Positions 17,612 to 26,026 of a stretch of 64,000 bases of DNA are shown piece after piece. Below the pieces are notes generated by a model that ran no database searches, was not told the DNA's origin, and was given only the letters and a program-made list of their open reading frames with translations. Source of the DNA: Motilibacter deserti (GTDB lineage: Bacteria; Actinomycetota; Actinomycetes; Motilibacterales; Motilibacteraceae); assembly GCF_011250635.1 (NCBI RefSeq), contig NZ_JAANNP010000002.1, positions 400,125 to 464,124 on the forward strand. The letters run 5' to 3'. Within the stretch, counting starts at the first letter, position 1; the number at the start of each line of letters is the position of its first letter. Position numbers and translations under genes: made by a program.

Positions 17612-17683
17612 TGGGGTATGGGGTAATTGGCAGCCCGGCTGATTCTGGTTCAGCTAGTCTAGGTTCGAGTCCTGGTACCCCAG
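17612..17683 (+). tRNA. tRNA-Gln (anticodon CTG)
   Basis: Complete cloverleaf: acceptor TGGGGTA/TACCCCA, D-stem GGGT/GCCC, anticodon stem GCTGA/TCAGC around TTCTGGT, T-arm CTAGG-TTCGAGT-CCTGG, discriminator G. The CCA end is not encoded. It stands 35 bp before tRNA-Glu, so the two are probably processed from one transcript. Confidence 0.93.
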
Positions 17684-17718
17684 CTCCGCTCGCGGCGCTT
17701 GCGTCGCGGGTTCTGTAT

Positions 17719-17791
17719 GGCCCCGTTGTGTAGCGGCCTAGCACGCCGCCCTCTCAAGGCGGTAGCGCGGGTTCGAATCCCGTCGGGGCTA
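17719..17791 (+). tRNA. tRNA-Glu (anticodon CTC)
   Basis: Acceptor GGCCCCG pairs with CGGGGCT (first pair is G-U), D-stem GTGT/GCAC, anticodon stem CCGCC/GGCGG around CTCTCAA, T-loop TTCGAAT, discriminator A, no encoded CCA. It is followed 8 bp later by a hairpin terminator. Confidence 0.93.
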
Positions 17792-17798
17792 CAGAGCC

Positions 17799-17831
17799 GA
17801 AGGCCCGCTCCTCACTGAGGAGCGGGCCTTC
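17799..17831 (+). terminator. Hairpin terminator after the tRNA pair
   Basis: Arms 17799-17814 and 17816-17831 are perfectly complementary over 16 nt (GAAGGCCCGCTCCTCA and its complement). It closes the tRNA-Gln/tRNA-Glu unit. Confidence 0.8.
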
Positions 17832-18206
17832 GTCGTTGGTGGGCTCAGGCGCCGCTGGGGTCGGGCGCAGGCGTCCGAGGCCGCGCGCGCTGGGACGGTC
17901 CGTGAGCCGGGCCGTGGGGCGACGGCGAGGGGTGGGCTCGCGTGCCGTGCCTCGGCCGCTTGGATCTTCTGCGGTACGCCCGAGGCCGGCGGGAGCGCGT
18001 GCCGGGCCGAGCGACGCCCTGCGTGGTGGCGACGGCGGGCTGGTGGTCCCGCGCGACCTTGTGAACCGTAGAGCGGGTCCTGACCGGCCGCGTGGTGCAC
18101 GAGGTGCGCCGTCGAGCGGGAGCGGGGCGTACGTCGAGTGCGCCCGGTTGGTGGGTCGTGGGCGGGGCTCCGGTTCCGGCGGTACGTGTTTACGAGGGCC
18201 CCGCGG

Positions 18207-18252
18207 GTTGTGTGCGACAGCGCACGCCATCACGTGCTGCAGCGCACACAAC
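18207..18252. repeat. Nested palindrome, copy 1 (46 bp)
   Basis: Outer arms GTTGTGTGCG (18207-18216) and CGCACACAAC (18243-18252) are perfectly complementary. Inner arms GCACG (18222-18226) and CGTGC (18233-18237) flank the 6-bp centre CCATCA. Two 5-bp spacers separate inner from outer arms and are not complementary. The second copy has the same spacing throughout. Confidence 0.85.
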
Positions 18253-18292
18253 ATGGCTGTGCGTACACCGCGGGGCGTGCCGGAGCAGCGCA

Positions 18293-18323
18293 GCGTGGTC
18301 GACGGTGCGCCTGTCGACCACGC
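18293..18323. repeat. Perfect 11-bp inverted repeat between the two nested palindromes
   Basis: GCGTGGTCGAC at 18293-18303 and GTCGACCACGC at 18313-18323 with a 9-nt loop. It lies roughly midway between the 46-bp elements. Confidence 0.65.
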
Positions 18324-18420
18324 CGGCTCCGGTCTCGCCGGGACGCGCGGCTCCGCAGGGCCCCGGTGCCGCCAGGTCGCGTGCGGCGGGGTCCGTGTCC
18401 ACCAGGGCATGTGAGGCCAG

Positions 18421-18466
18421 GTCGTGTGCGCTCACGCACGTCATCACGTGCCCCGGCGCACACAAC
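18421..18466. repeat. Nested palindrome, copy 2 (46 bp)
   Basis: Outer arms GTCGTGTGCG (18421-18430) and CGCACACAAC (18457-18466), one mismatch; inner arms GCACG (18436-18440) and CGTGC (18447-18451) around TCATCA. Arms and centre match copy 1 at all but two positions, whereas the 5-bp spacers differ. Start-to-start distance is 214 bp, same orientation. Confidence 0.85.
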
Positions 18467-18573
18467 GCCGATCCAGCGGCCGCGAGGAGCCCGTCCACCC
18501 GGCAGCCCACGACCTCGAGGCCCGGGAAGACCGCCCGCCGCTCGTCGACCGCGCCCGCCACGCACGACGGGCG

Positions 18574-19284
18574 TCAGCGGCCGAGGGCCTCCGTCAGCCG
18601 CGCGGCTGCCGCGACGACCGCGGGGGCGTGCACGCGGCCGGGCTGGCGGGTGAGCCGCTCGATGGGGCCGGAGACGCCGACGGCCGCGACGACGCGGCCG
18701 CCGGGGCCGCGTACGGGCGCGGAGACCGACGCCACGCCGGGCTCGCGCTCCCCGACGCTCTGTGCCCAGCCCCGGCGGCGGACGGCGGCGAGGGCGGTGG
18801 CGGTGAACACGGCCTCCCGCAGCCCGTGGTGCATGCGCTCGGGCTCCTCCCAGGCGAGGAGCACCTGGGCCGCCGACCCGCCCTGCATCGAGAGGGTGGC
18901 GCCGATCGGGATGGTGTCGCGCAGGCCGTACGGGCGCTCGGCCGCAGCGACGCAGACCCGGTCCTCGCCCTGCCGGCGGTAGAGCTGCGCGCTCTCGCCG
19001 GTGGACTCCTGCAGCTGGGTCAGGACAGGCCCGGCCACGGCCACGAGGCGGTCCTCACCGGCGGCGGCGGCGAGCTCGCCCAGCCGCGGCCCCAGGACGA
19101 ACCTGCCCTGCAGGTCACGCCCCACGAGCCGATGGTGCTCCAGCGCGACCGCCAGCCGGTGCGCCGTCGGGCGGGCCAGCCCGGTCGCCGTGACGAGCCC
19201 GGCGAGGGTCATCGGCCCGGCCTCGAGGGCGCCGAGGACGACAGCGGCCTTGTCAAGGACGCCGACTCCGCTACTCTTGTCCAT
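18574..19284 (-). CDS. ndgR: IclR-family regulator NdgR
   Basis: 236 residues. N-terminal winged helix-turn-helix (LAGLVTATGLARPTAHRLAVAL) after the characteristic MDKSSGVGVLDKAAVVL, and a C-terminal IclR effector domain (SAQLYRRQGEDRVCVAAAER, RRRGWAQSVGEREPGVASVSAPV). The sequence and its position divergent to leuCD match Streptomyces NdgR/AreB, which regulates leuCD and amino acid metabolism. The ATG at 19284 is preferred to the upstream one at 19320 because it gives the conserved N-terminus and leaves the operator outside the gene. Confidence 0.92.
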   Translation of the reverse strand: MDKSSGVGVLDKAAVVLGALEAGPMTLAGLVTATGLARPTAHRLAVALEHHRLVGRDLQGRFVLGPRLGELAAAAGEDRLVAVAGPVLTQLQESTGESAQLYRRQGEDRVCVAAAERPYGLRDTIPIGATLSMQGGSAAQVLLAWEEPERMHHGLREAVFTATALAAVRRRGWAQSVGEREPGVASVSAPVRGPGGRVVAAVGVSGPIERLTRQPGRVHAPAVVAAAARLTEALGR

Positions 19285-19294
19285 GTACCAAGAC

Positions 19295-19319
19295 TGCCGT
19301 CTCAAGTCCTGAGATGGCA
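19295..19319. promoter_or_regulatory. Candidate NdgR operator in the ndgR-leuC divergent region
   Basis: TGCCGTCTCA (19295-19304) and TGAGATGGCA (19310-19319) form a 10-bp inverted repeat with one mismatch and a 5-bp centre, between the divergent ndgR and leuC starts. The arms match the palindrome upstream of leuB (GTCTC, 5-bp centre, GAGA). Confidence 0.65.
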
Positions 19320-19364
19320 AGCCGTTGAAGAAGGAAAGCCGCAGCGAGTCGGAAGGGGCTGGCG

Positions 19365-20789
19365 ATGGGGACGACCCTCGCGGAGAAGGTCTGGGAGTCG
19401 CACGTCGTGCGGCGTGCCGAAGGTGAGCCCGACCTGCTCTACATCGACCTGCACCTCGTGCACGAGGTGACGAGCCCGCAGGCGTTCGACGGGCTCCGGC
19501 TCGCCGGGCGCCCGGTCCGTCGGCCCGACCTCACGATCGCGACCGAGGACCACAACGTCCCCACGACCGGGCTCGGGCAGCCGATCGCGGACCCGGTGTC
19601 GCGCACGCAGGTCGAGACGCTGCGCCGCAACTGCGAGGAGTTCGGCGTCCGGCTGCACCCCATGGGTGACGCGAGCCAGGGCATCGTGCACGTCATCGGC
19701 CCGCAGCTGGGGCTGACCCAGCCCGGCATGACGGTCGTCTGCGGCGACTCCCACACGAGCACGCACGGCGCGTTCGGCGCGCTCGCGTTCGGCATCGGCA
19801 CCAGCGAGGTCGAGCACGTCCTGGCGACCCAGACCCTGCCGCTCAAGCCGTTCAAGACCATGGCCATCACGGTCAAGGGCCAGCTCGCCCCCGGCGTCAC
19901 GGCGAAGGACATCATCCTCGCGGTCATCGCGAAGATCGGCACCGGCGGCGGGCAGGGCCACGTGCTCGAGTACCGCGGCGAGGCCATCCGTGCGCTCTCC
20001 ATGGAGGGCCGCATGACGATCTGCAACATGTCGATCGAGGCCGGCGCCCGCGCCGGGATGATCGCGCCGGACGAGACGACCTTCGCTTATCTGAAGGGCC
20101 GTCCGCACGCGCCGCAGGGCGCCGACTGGGACGCGGCGGTGGAGAACTGGAAGTCGCTCGTCACCGACGAGGACGCCGTCTTCGACCGCGAGGTGGTCAT
20201 CGACGCCAGCGAGCTCTCGCCCTTCGTCACCTGGGGGACCAACCCCGGTCAGGGCCTGCCGCTCTCGGCGAACGTCCCGGACCCGAAGGACTTCGAGAAC
20301 GAGCAGGACCGCGTCGCCGCCGAGCGCGCGCTGGAATACATGGGCCTGACCGCCGGCACGCCGCTGCGCGACATCCGCGTGGACACGGTCTTCCTCGGCT
20401 CGTGCACCAACGGCCGCATCGAGGACCTGCGCGCCGCGGCCGACGTCCTCAAGGGCCGCCGCGTCGCCGACAGCGTGCGGATGCTCGTCGTTCCGGGCTC
20501 CGTGCAGGTGCGGCTGCAGGCCGAGGCCGAGGGGCTCAACGAGGTCTTCACCGCCGCGGGAGCCGAGTGGCGCGGCGCGGGCTGCTCGATGTGCCTGGCG
20601 ATGAACCCCGACAAGCTCGCTCCCGGAGAGCGCAGCGCGTCGACGAGCAACCGCAACTTCGAAGGGCGGCAGGGCGCAGGCGGGCGTACGCACCTGGTCT
20701 CGCCTCAGGTCGCCGCGGCCACGGCCGTCACCGGGCACCTCGCGGCGCCCACCGACCTGGCCGGCGAGCCGGCCCTCGTCAACGCCTGA
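19365..20789 (+). CDS. leuC: 3-isopropylmalate dehydratase large subunit
   Basis: Aconitase-family 4Fe-4S subunit that isomerises 2- to 3-isopropylmalate with LeuD (and citramalate in the CimA route). 474 residues. Visible: [51 protein letters not shown], and cluster cysteines in [13 protein letters not shown] and [16 protein letters not shown] start with a GGAAGGGG ribosome site. It lies 80 bp from divergent ndgR. A 14-bp stretch holding its stop codon is tandemly repeated. Confidence 0.97.
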   Translation: MGTTLAEKVWESHVVRRAEGEPDLLYIDLHLVHEVTSPQAFDGLRLAGRPVRRPDLTIATEDHNVPTTGLGQPIADPVSRTQVETLRRNCEEFGVRLHPMGDASQGIVHVIGPQLGLTQPGMTVVCGDSHTSTHGAFGALAFGIGTSEVEHVLATQTLPLKPFKTMAITVKGQLAPGVTAKDIILAVIAKIGTGGGQGHVLEYRGEAIRALSMEGRMTICNMSIEAGARAGMIAPDETTFAYLKGRPHAPQGADWDAAVENWKSLVTDEDAVFDREVVIDASELSPFVTWGTNPGQGLPLSANVPDPKDFENEQDRVAAERALEYMGLTAGTPLRDIRVDTVFLGSCTNGRIEDLRAAADVLKGRRVADSVRMLVVPGSVQVRLQAEAEGLNEVFTAAGAEWRGAGCSMCLAMNPDKLAPGERSASTSNRNFEGRQGAGGRTHLVSPQVAAATAVTGHLAAPTDLAGEPALVNA

Positions 20790-20808
20790 TCTTCAAAGCC
20801 TGAGCTTC
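20781..20808. repeat. Tandem 14-bp repeat spanning the leuC stop
   Basis: AACGCCTGATCTTC (20781-20794) is followed at once by AAAGCCTGAGCTTC (20795-20808), 12 of 14 identical; each contains a TGA. Confidence 0.6.
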
Positions 20809-20832
20809 GATTCCACCCTGGGAGTACGCACG

Positions 20833-21432
20833 ATGCGCGCGTTCACGACCCACACCGGCACCGCGGTCCCGCTGCGCCGGAGCAACGTCGACACCGACCA
20901 GATCATCCCGGCCGTCTACCTCAAGCGGGTCACCCGCACCGGCTTCGAGGACGCCCTGTTCGCCGCGTGGCGGCAGGACCCGGGCTTCGTCCTCAACCAG
21001 CCCGAGCGGGCGGGCGCGACCATCCTGGTGGCCGGCCCCGACTTCGGAACCGGTAGCTCGCGCGAGCACGCCGTCTGGGCGCTCAACGACTACGGCTTCC
21101 GCGTCGTCATCTCCTCGCGGTTCGCCGACATCTTCCGCGGCAACTCTCTGAAGGCCGGGCTCCTGACGGCGCAGGTGGACCAGGACGTCGTCGAGCGGCT
21201 GTGGGAGATCGTCGAGGCCGACCCCGCGACCCCCGTCACGGTCGACCTCGTCGAGCGCACGGTCTCCGCGGGCGACCTCGTCGCGCCCTTCGACGTCGAC
21301 GACTACGGCCGTTGGCGCCTGCTCGAAGGCCTCGACGACATCGACCTCACGCTGCGCCAGGCCGACGCCATCGACTCCTTCGAGTCGACTCGCCCGTCCT
21401 GGAAGCCGCGCACCCTGCCCGTGCTGTCCTGA
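20833..21432 (+). CDS. leuD: 3-isopropylmalate dehydratase small subunit
   Basis: 199 residues, the swivelling aconitase domain that completes the LeuC active site. Visible: [45 protein letters not shown] and [14 protein letters not shown] preceded by GGGAG. It follows leuC by 43 bp in the same operon. Confidence 0.97.
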   Translation: MRAFTTHTGTAVPLRRSNVDTDQIIPAVYLKRVTRTGFEDALFAAWRQDPGFVLNQPERAGATILVAGPDFGTGSSREHAVWALNDYGFRVVISSRFADIFRGNSLKAGLLTAQVDQDVVERLWEIVEADPATPVTVDLVERTVSAGDLVAPFDVDDYGRWRLLEGLDDIDLTLRQADAIDSFESTRPSWKPRTLPVLS

Positions 21433-21445
21433 GCGGGGCGCTGCC

Positions 21446-22279
21446 GTGAGCACCGAGGCGGCCGTCCGCTGGGACGGGGCGGCGTACTCCCTCGCGAACG
21501 CGCACCATCGCGCGTTCGACGAGGAGTTCCTGGCACCGCTGGGATTGCGGGCCGGCCTGCGTGTCCTCGACGTGGGGTGCGGGACCGGTGAGCTGCCCGA
21601 GCGCATCGCCGGGATCGTCGCGTCCGGCACGACCGGTACGCCCGTCACCGCGGTGCCCGCCGGCGAGGTCGTCGGCGTCGAGCCGGACCCGTCGAACTTC
21701 GCGGTGGCCGACCGTCGTGCACGTCCGGGCCTGCGCTTCGTGCAGGCCCGGGCGCAGGACCTCGCCGCGGCGGTGGGAGGTGGGCCGTCCTTCGACGTGG
21801 TCCTCAGCGTTGCGGCGCTGCACTGGATCCCGGGAGCGGACCACCCCCGCGTCCTCGCGCAGATGGCCTCGGTGCTGCGCCCGGACGGCCTGCTGCGACT
21901 GGACCTCGGTGGCTCGGGCCAGATCGAACGGCCCCGCGAGGTGCTCGACGCGCTCGCCCGTCGGCACGGCCTGCCGGAGGCCCCGTGGCACTTCCCGACG
22001 GCGGCGGATCATGCCGAACTGCTTGCGGGCGCGGGTTTTTCGCTCGACGGCGGATGGGCCCGGCTGCTGCGTCAGCGGAGGGCTTTCCCCGGAGCCGCCG
22101 ACCTGCGGCTGTGGCTGCGCAGCCAGGTCCTGCCGGCCTATCTGCGCGGCGTCGACGATGCGGCAGCCGCGCAGTTCACGGCAGAAGCCGAGGCCCGGTG
22201 CCTGCAGGAGCTGCGCCGTGACGACGGCTCCTACGACCAGGACTACGTCCGTCTGGACGTGCTCGCCCGGCGCCACTAG
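21446..22279 (+). CDS. Class I SAM-dependent methyltransferase
   Basis: 277 residues. Motif I LDVGCGTGELPERIAG near residue 35 binds SAM; the FDVVLSVAALHWIPG segment and LRPDGLLRLDLGG are motif II/III equivalents. The AALHWI pattern resembles trans-aconitate methyltransferase (Tam) types. GTG start 13 bp after leuD, probably the same transcript. A Tam-like role would fit detoxification of an aconitase-type by-product next to leuCD, but this is inference. Confidence 0.85.
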   Translation: MSTEAAVRWDGAAYSLANAHHRAFDEEFLAPLGLRAGLRVLDVGCGTGELPERIAGIVASGTTGTPVTAVPAGEVVGVEPDPSNFAVADRRARPGLRFVQARAQDLAAAVGGGPSFDVVLSVAALHWIPGADHPRVLAQMASVLRPDGLLRLDLGGSGQIERPREVLDALARRHGLPEAPWHFPTAADHAELLAGAGFSLDGGWARLLRQRRAFPGAADLRLWLRSQVLPAYLRGVDDAAAAQFTAEAEARCLQELRRDDGSYDQDYVRLDVLARRH

Positions 22280-22434
22280 CCCGTTTTGGTGCCTCTCGGG
22301 TGCTCCTCCGGGACGAAAAACCCGACGACACAAGGGGAAACGCCGTCACGGTCGTTGTGCACAGCGGTTTGGACCCCTACCGTCAGCGGGAAATCGGGCA
22401 CGAAGCCTGATGTCGTCACCCCCGGAGGGGAGCT

Positions 22435-23175
22435 GTGAACAGAGCTCAGCTGATCGAAGAGCTGGCCGGCCGGTACGACGGCAACAAGCGCCAGGCTCAG
22501 CACGCGCTGGAGTCGGTACTTGACGTCATCCAGCGCCAGCTCGTCAAGGGCGAGAAGGTCGGCATCACCGGCTTCGGTGTCTTCGAGCGCGTCGAGCGCG
22601 CGGCGCGCACGGCTCGCAACCCCGCAACCGGTGCGAGCGTCAAGGTCAAGAAGACGACCGTTCCGAAGTTTCGTCCCGGCACCGAGCTGAAGGCCGTCGT
22701 CAGCGGGGCCAAGAAGCTGCCGAAGACGCCGGTCGCGACCTCGCCCCCGGCCGCCACCGGCCGTGGGCGGGCCGCCGCCACCGAGGCGGCCCCGGCCGCG
22801 CGCGGTGCCGCCAAGGCGACGGCGTCGCGGACGGCCACCGCCACAAAGGCGCCGGCCGCGAAGACGGCCAAGGCTGCGGCGACCAAGGCTCCGGCGCGGA
22901 CCGCGGCGAAGTCGACGGCCACCAAGGCGACGGCGACGAAGGCGACGGCCACCAAGACCGCCGCTCGCGCGACGAAGTCGACGGCGACCAAGGCCTCCGC
23001 GGCCAAGGCGACGACGACGCGGGCCACCGCGACGAAGGCCACGGCCACCAAGGCAGTGGGCCGCAAGGCCGCCGCCGCCCCGGCCAAGAAGGCGCCGGCG
23101 CGCACGGCTACGAAGGCCGCAGCCGCCACGCCGGCCAAGAAGGCGCCAGCGAAGCGCACGGCCAAGAAGGCCTGA
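22435..23175 (+). CDS. hupB: HU-type nucleoid protein with a long Lys/Ala-rich tail
   Basis: 246 residues. Residues 1 to about 92 are an HU domain (MNRAQLIEELAGRY, GFGVFERVERAARTARNP, VPKFRPGTELK); the remaining 150 or so are low-complexity Ala/Lys/Thr repeats such as KATATKATATK and PAKKAPAR, like histone H1 and mycobacterial HupB / Streptomyces HupS. It binds and bridges DNA. GTG start with GGAGGGGAG ribosome site. The position after leuCD is the same as in mycobacteria. The tail length probably varies among strains through repeat slippage. Confidence 0.95.
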   Translation: MNRAQLIEELAGRYDGNKRQAQHALESVLDVIQRQLVKGEKVGITGFGVFERVERAARTARNPATGASVKVKKTTVPKFRPGTELKAVVSGAKKLPKTPVATSPPAATGRGRAAATEAAPAARGAAKATASRTATATKAPAAKTAKAAATKAPARTAAKSTATKATATKATATKTAARATKSTATKASAAKATTTRATATKATATKAVGRKAAAAPAKKAPARTATKAAAATPAKKAPAKRTAKKA

Positions 23176-23179
23176 GCAG

Positions 23180-23215
23180 ACGGGCCGGGCTCCCCGCGGG
23201 GGGGAGCCGGGCCGT
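23180..23215 (+). terminator. Hairpin terminator after hupB
   Basis: A GC-rich imperfect stem built around GGCTCCCC and GGGGAGCC, beginning 5 bp after the hupB stop and followed by TTCTGC. Also suited to the converging minus-strand gene. Confidence 0.65.
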
Positions 23216-23236
23216 TCTGCGTCAGCCCGGCCGAGC

Positions 23237-23461
23237 TCAGCCCTCGGGCGGCAGCGGAAGCGTGATCGCGGTCAGCACGAGAGCTCGTCGCCCCGACGCG
23301 TCGAGGCGCATCCGCACGCGCTGGCCCTCGCGGAGCAGGCGGAGGCCGGCGCGTTCGAGCGCGGACCGGTCGAACTGCACCCGGGCGCCGTCGTCGCGCA
23401 GCACTGCGCCGTCCCCGGTCTCGCGGTCGTAGGCCGCGACCGTCCCCTGCGCCTCGGTCAC
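23237..23461 (-). CDS. Cold-shock-domain-like small protein
   Basis: 74 residues with the outline of a CspA-type beta barrel (GTVAAYDRETGDGAVLRDDGARVQFDRSAL, then REGQRVRMRLD), but RNP1 and RNP2 aromatic residues are only partly kept, so RNA binding is uncertain. GTG start one nucleotide after the cofC stop, with no separate ribosome site, so translation is probably coupled to cofC. A similar small protein at this place occurs in other actinobacteria; its role is unknown. Confidence 0.75.
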   Translation of the reverse strand: MTEAQGTVAAYDRETGDGAVLRDDGARVQFDRSALERAGLRLLREGQRVRMRLDASGRRALVLTAITLPLPPEG

Positions 23462-23462
23462 G

Positions 23463-24086
23463 TCACGCCGCCCGCGTCAGCAGCGCGCTCGTGCAGGGCC
23501 CCAGGCCGAGAGCCCGTGCCGAGGCCAGGTCGGCGACGGTGTCGACGTCCCGCCGCACGCTCGCCACATCGGCCAGCCCGAGCTCGACCGCGCCCGCGTG
23601 CAGGTGCCGCGCCCTCGAGCCCGGGCCGTACGCCGGGGCGAAGCGCTGCCGGTCGCGCGCGCAGTAGACCGTCGTGCCGATGCCGTCCGCGTCGGCCAGG
23701 AACGACAGGGGCACGCGCGAAGCGGCCTGCAGGACACGGTCGAGCTGGTCGGGCACGAGGGCGGGCAGGTCGGCGGTCACGGCCGCCAGCGGGCCGCCGG
23801 CGCCGTCGCCGCGCAGCCCGTCGGCGGCGGCGCGCAGCGCCGGGTTGAGCCCCTCGGGAGCCGACGCCGCGACGGACACGTCGAGGCCGGCGAGCGCGGC
23901 GCGTACCCGCTCGTCCGGGGTCACGACGACGACCCGGGCCACGGCCGGGCAGCTGCGGGCGGCCTCCACGGTGTCGAGCGCGAAGGCGAGCGCGAGCTCG
24001 GACCGGTCGGCGCCCGCGGGCGGCTCGAGCCTGGTCTTCGCCCGGTCCAGCGGCTTCACCGGGACGAGAAGGGTCCAGCGCTGCAC
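23463..24086 (-). CDS. cofC: Phosphoenolpyruvate/2-phospholactate guanylyltransferase (F420 synthesis)
   Basis: 207 residues of the CofC/FbiD family; transfers GMP to PEP or 2-phospholactate to make the activated precursor for FbiA in coenzyme F420 synthesis. Visible: LLVPVKPLDRAKTRL (nucleotide-binding N-terminus), VVTPDERVRAAL, AVTADLPALVPDQL (metal-binding Asp) and GIGTTVYCARDR. The GTG at 24086 has GGAAGGA 7 nt upstream; the frame is open to 24236 but without a better start. Divergent to plsC. Confidence 0.93.
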   Translation of the reverse strand: MQRWTLLVPVKPLDRAKTRLEPPAGADRSELALAFALDTVEAARSCPAVARVVVVTPDERVRAALAGLDVSVAASAPEGLNPALRAAADGLRGDGAGGPLAAVTADLPALVPDQLDRVLQAASRVPLSFLADADGIGTTVYCARDRQRFAPAYGPGSRARHLHAGAVELGLADVASVRRDVDTVADLASARALGLGPCTSALLTRAA

Positions 24087-24267
24087 GGGACGATCCTTCC
24101 ATGAGGACGGGCCGGCGCCGTCCCCGCGCCGAGCCGGGCGGCGGGCCCGCGTGGACATCGCGCAGGATGGACGCGACACTTGTGCGCCGCCGAGGCGGCA
24201 CCCATCGACGGCTGCATGACGGCAGTGGAACGACAACGCGGGACGACGGGCTCGTGGAGGAGGCGGA

Positions 24268-25002
24268 GTGGCGCGCGGCGGACCGGACTGGCAGGGCCCT
24301 GGCTACCGGGTGGCAGTCGTGACCCTGGTGCCCCTGCTGCGGGCGTTCACGCGTCGGGTGTGGCGCGGGCAGGAGAACCTCCCGCCGACCGGGGGAGTCC
24401 TGGTCGTCGCCAACCACGTCTCGGTGGCCGACCCGACGGCGGTCGCGTACTTCGTGCATGCCTCCGGGCGCCGGCCGCGCTTCCTCGCCAAGTCGACGCT
24501 GTTCACCACCCCGGTCGTCGGGTGGGTGCTCTCCACCGCCGCCCAGATCCCCGTGCAGCGCGACTCCCGCCACGCGGGCAAGGCCTTCGACGCCGCGCTC
24601 GAGGCCGTGGGCGCCGGTGAGTGCGTGATCATCTATCCCGAGGGCACCGTCACCAAGGACCCCGCCATGTGGCCGATGGCGTCGAAGACCGGCGCCGCGC
24701 GGCTCGCGCTGCAGACGAGCGTCCCGGTGCTGCCGCTCGCCCAGTGGGGCGCGCAGGACCTGCTGCCCCGCAACAGCAAACGCCCTCGGCTGTGGCCGCG
24801 CCCGACGCTGCAGATGGAGCTGGGGCCGCCGGTGCCGCTCGACGACCTGCGCGCCCTGCCGATGACGGCCGACGTGCTGCGCCAGGCGACCGACCGCATC
24901 CTCGACGCCCTCACCGAGCGGGTGGCCGCAATGCGCGGTGAGCCCGTGCCCGCCGAGCGTTTCGACCCGCGCAAGGCCGCCGCCGACGGGGCGGCCGGGT
25001 GA
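24268..25002 (+). CDS. plsC: 1-acyl-sn-glycerol-3-phosphate acyltransferase
   Basis: 244 residues. Converts lysophosphatidate to phosphatidate at the membrane. The HX4D catalytic motif is in [12 protein letters not shown] and the substrate motif in [16 protein letters not shown]. One hydrophobic N-terminal stretch ([13 protein letters not shown]) may be a membrane contact. GTG start with GGAGGAGGCGGA. The stop overlaps gpsA by 4 bp; the two supply and use glycerol-3-phosphate-derived lipids. Confidence 0.93.
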   Translation: MARGGPDWQGPGYRVAVVTLVPLLRAFTRRVWRGQENLPPTGGVLVVANHVSVADPTAVAYFVHASGRRPRFLAKSTLFTTPVVGWVLSTAAQIPVQRDSRHAGKAFDAALEAVGAGECVIIYPEGTVTKDPAMWPMASKTGAARLALQTSVPVLPLAQWGAQDLLPRNSKRPRLWPRPTLQMELGPPVPLDDLRALPMTADVLRQATDRILDALTERVAAMRGEPVPAERFDPRKAAADGAAG

Positions 25003-25997
25003 GCCACGTCGCGGTTCTCGGCAGCGGCTCCTGGGGCACCGCCTTCTCCCAGGTCCTGGCCGACGCCGGCACCGACGTCGTCCTGTGGGGCCGCCGGGCC
25101 GCGCTGTGCGAGGCGATCGACCGCACGCACGAGAACCCGGACTACCTGCCGGGAGTGCGCCTCCCAGAGCAGGTCCGCGCGACCTCGGACCCGCGTCGCG
25201 CCTTGGCCGGCGCGCAGGTCGTCGTGCTGGCGCTGCCCGCGCAGACGCTGGGCACGTCGCTCGGCCAGCTGCGCGAGCACCTGCCGGCATCGGCGGTCCT
25301 GCTCAGCCTCGCCAAGGGGGTCGAGCTCGGGACCTGCCGACGCATGAGCGAGGTCGTGCAGGACGTCACCGGCGCGGCGGCCGAGCAGGTCGCCGTGCTC
25401 ACCGGGCCCAACCTCGCGGGCGAGATCGCGGCCCGGCAGCCGTCCGCCTCGGTCGTCGCCTGTGCCGACGAGCAGGTCGCGGCACGGTTGCAGGAAGCGT
25501 GCTTCACGCCTTACTTCCGCCCCTACACGAACACCGACGTCGTCGGCTGCGAGCTCGCCGGCGCGGTCAAGAACGTCATCGCGCTGGCGGTCGGGATGAC
25601 CGCGGGCATGGGGCTCGGGGACAACGCGAAGGCGAGCCTTATCACCCGGGGCCTCGCCGAGACCAGCCGGCTCGGCCTCGAGCTGGGGGCCGACCCGATG
25701 ACGTTCGCCGGCCTCGCCGGGCTCGGCGACCTCGTCGCGACGTGCTACTCGCCGCTCTCGCGCAACCGCGGGCTCGGCGAGCGCCTCGGCCGCGGGATGA
25801 GCGTGGACGAGGCCTCCGCGGCCACGGGCCAGACCGCCGAAGGGGTCAAGACCGCGGAGTCCGTCCTCGAGCTCGCCCGCCGGCACGGCGTCGAGATGCC
25901 GATCACCGAGCAGGTGGTCCGTGTCGTACGCGAGGGTGCCGCGCCGCGCGAGGCCGTCGGCGCGCTCATGCTGCGAAGCACGAAGGCCGAGCGGTGA
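24999..25997 (+). CDS. gpsA: NAD(P)+-dependent glycerol-3-phosphate dehydrogenase
   Basis: Reduces dihydroxyacetone phosphate to sn-glycerol-3-phosphate for phospholipids. 332 residues. Rossmann [19 protein letters not shown] at the N-terminus, [20 protein letters not shown], and the catalytic Lys in [21 protein letters not shown] start overlapping plsC (GTGA). Confidence 0.97.
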   Translation: MSHVAVLGSGSWGTAFSQVLADAGTDVVLWGRRAALCEAIDRTHENPDYLPGVRLPEQVRATSDPRRALAGAQVVVLALPAQTLGTSLGQLREHLPASAVLLSLAKGVELGTCRRMSEVVQDVTGAAAEQVAVLTGPNLAGEIAARQPSASVVACADEQVAARLQEACFTPYFRPYTNTDVVGCELAGAVKNVIALAVGMTAGMGLGDNAKASLITRGLAETSRLGLELGADPMTFAGLAGLGDLVATCYSPLSRNRGLGERLGRGMSVDEASAATGQTAEGVKTAESVLELARRHGVEMPITEQVVRVVREGAAPREAVGALMLRSTKAER

Positions 25998-26026
25998 ATC
26001 GCGCTTTGCACATCAGCTTTCGCTGA

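Larger units (their letters stand above)
17832..18573. other. 742-bp gene-free region with palindromic elements
   Basis: No reading frame here has a convincing start, ribosome site or protein family; frames stay open on both strands because of the GC content. The only structured DNA I find is two copies of a 46-bp nested palindrome (18207-18252, 18421-18466) and an 11-bp perfect hairpin between them (arms 18293-18303 and 18313-18323). Confidence 0.6.

Noticed and set aside
18207..18466. CRISPR array
   Set aside because: Only two repeat units, 168 bp apart, each itself a nested palindrome; no cas genes in the window.
18190..18561. Minus-strand reading frame of 123 codons with repeated CAxxHVMxC-like peptides
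   Set aside because: The repeated peptides appear on both strands because they are translations of the two palindromic DNA elements. No ribosome site or family match.
17612..18573. Integrated element using the tRNA genes as attachment site
   Set aside because: No integrase, no repeated tRNA 3' end downstream, and flanking gene order is the conserved one. The xerC at 61.2 kb is the chromosomal housekeeping type.
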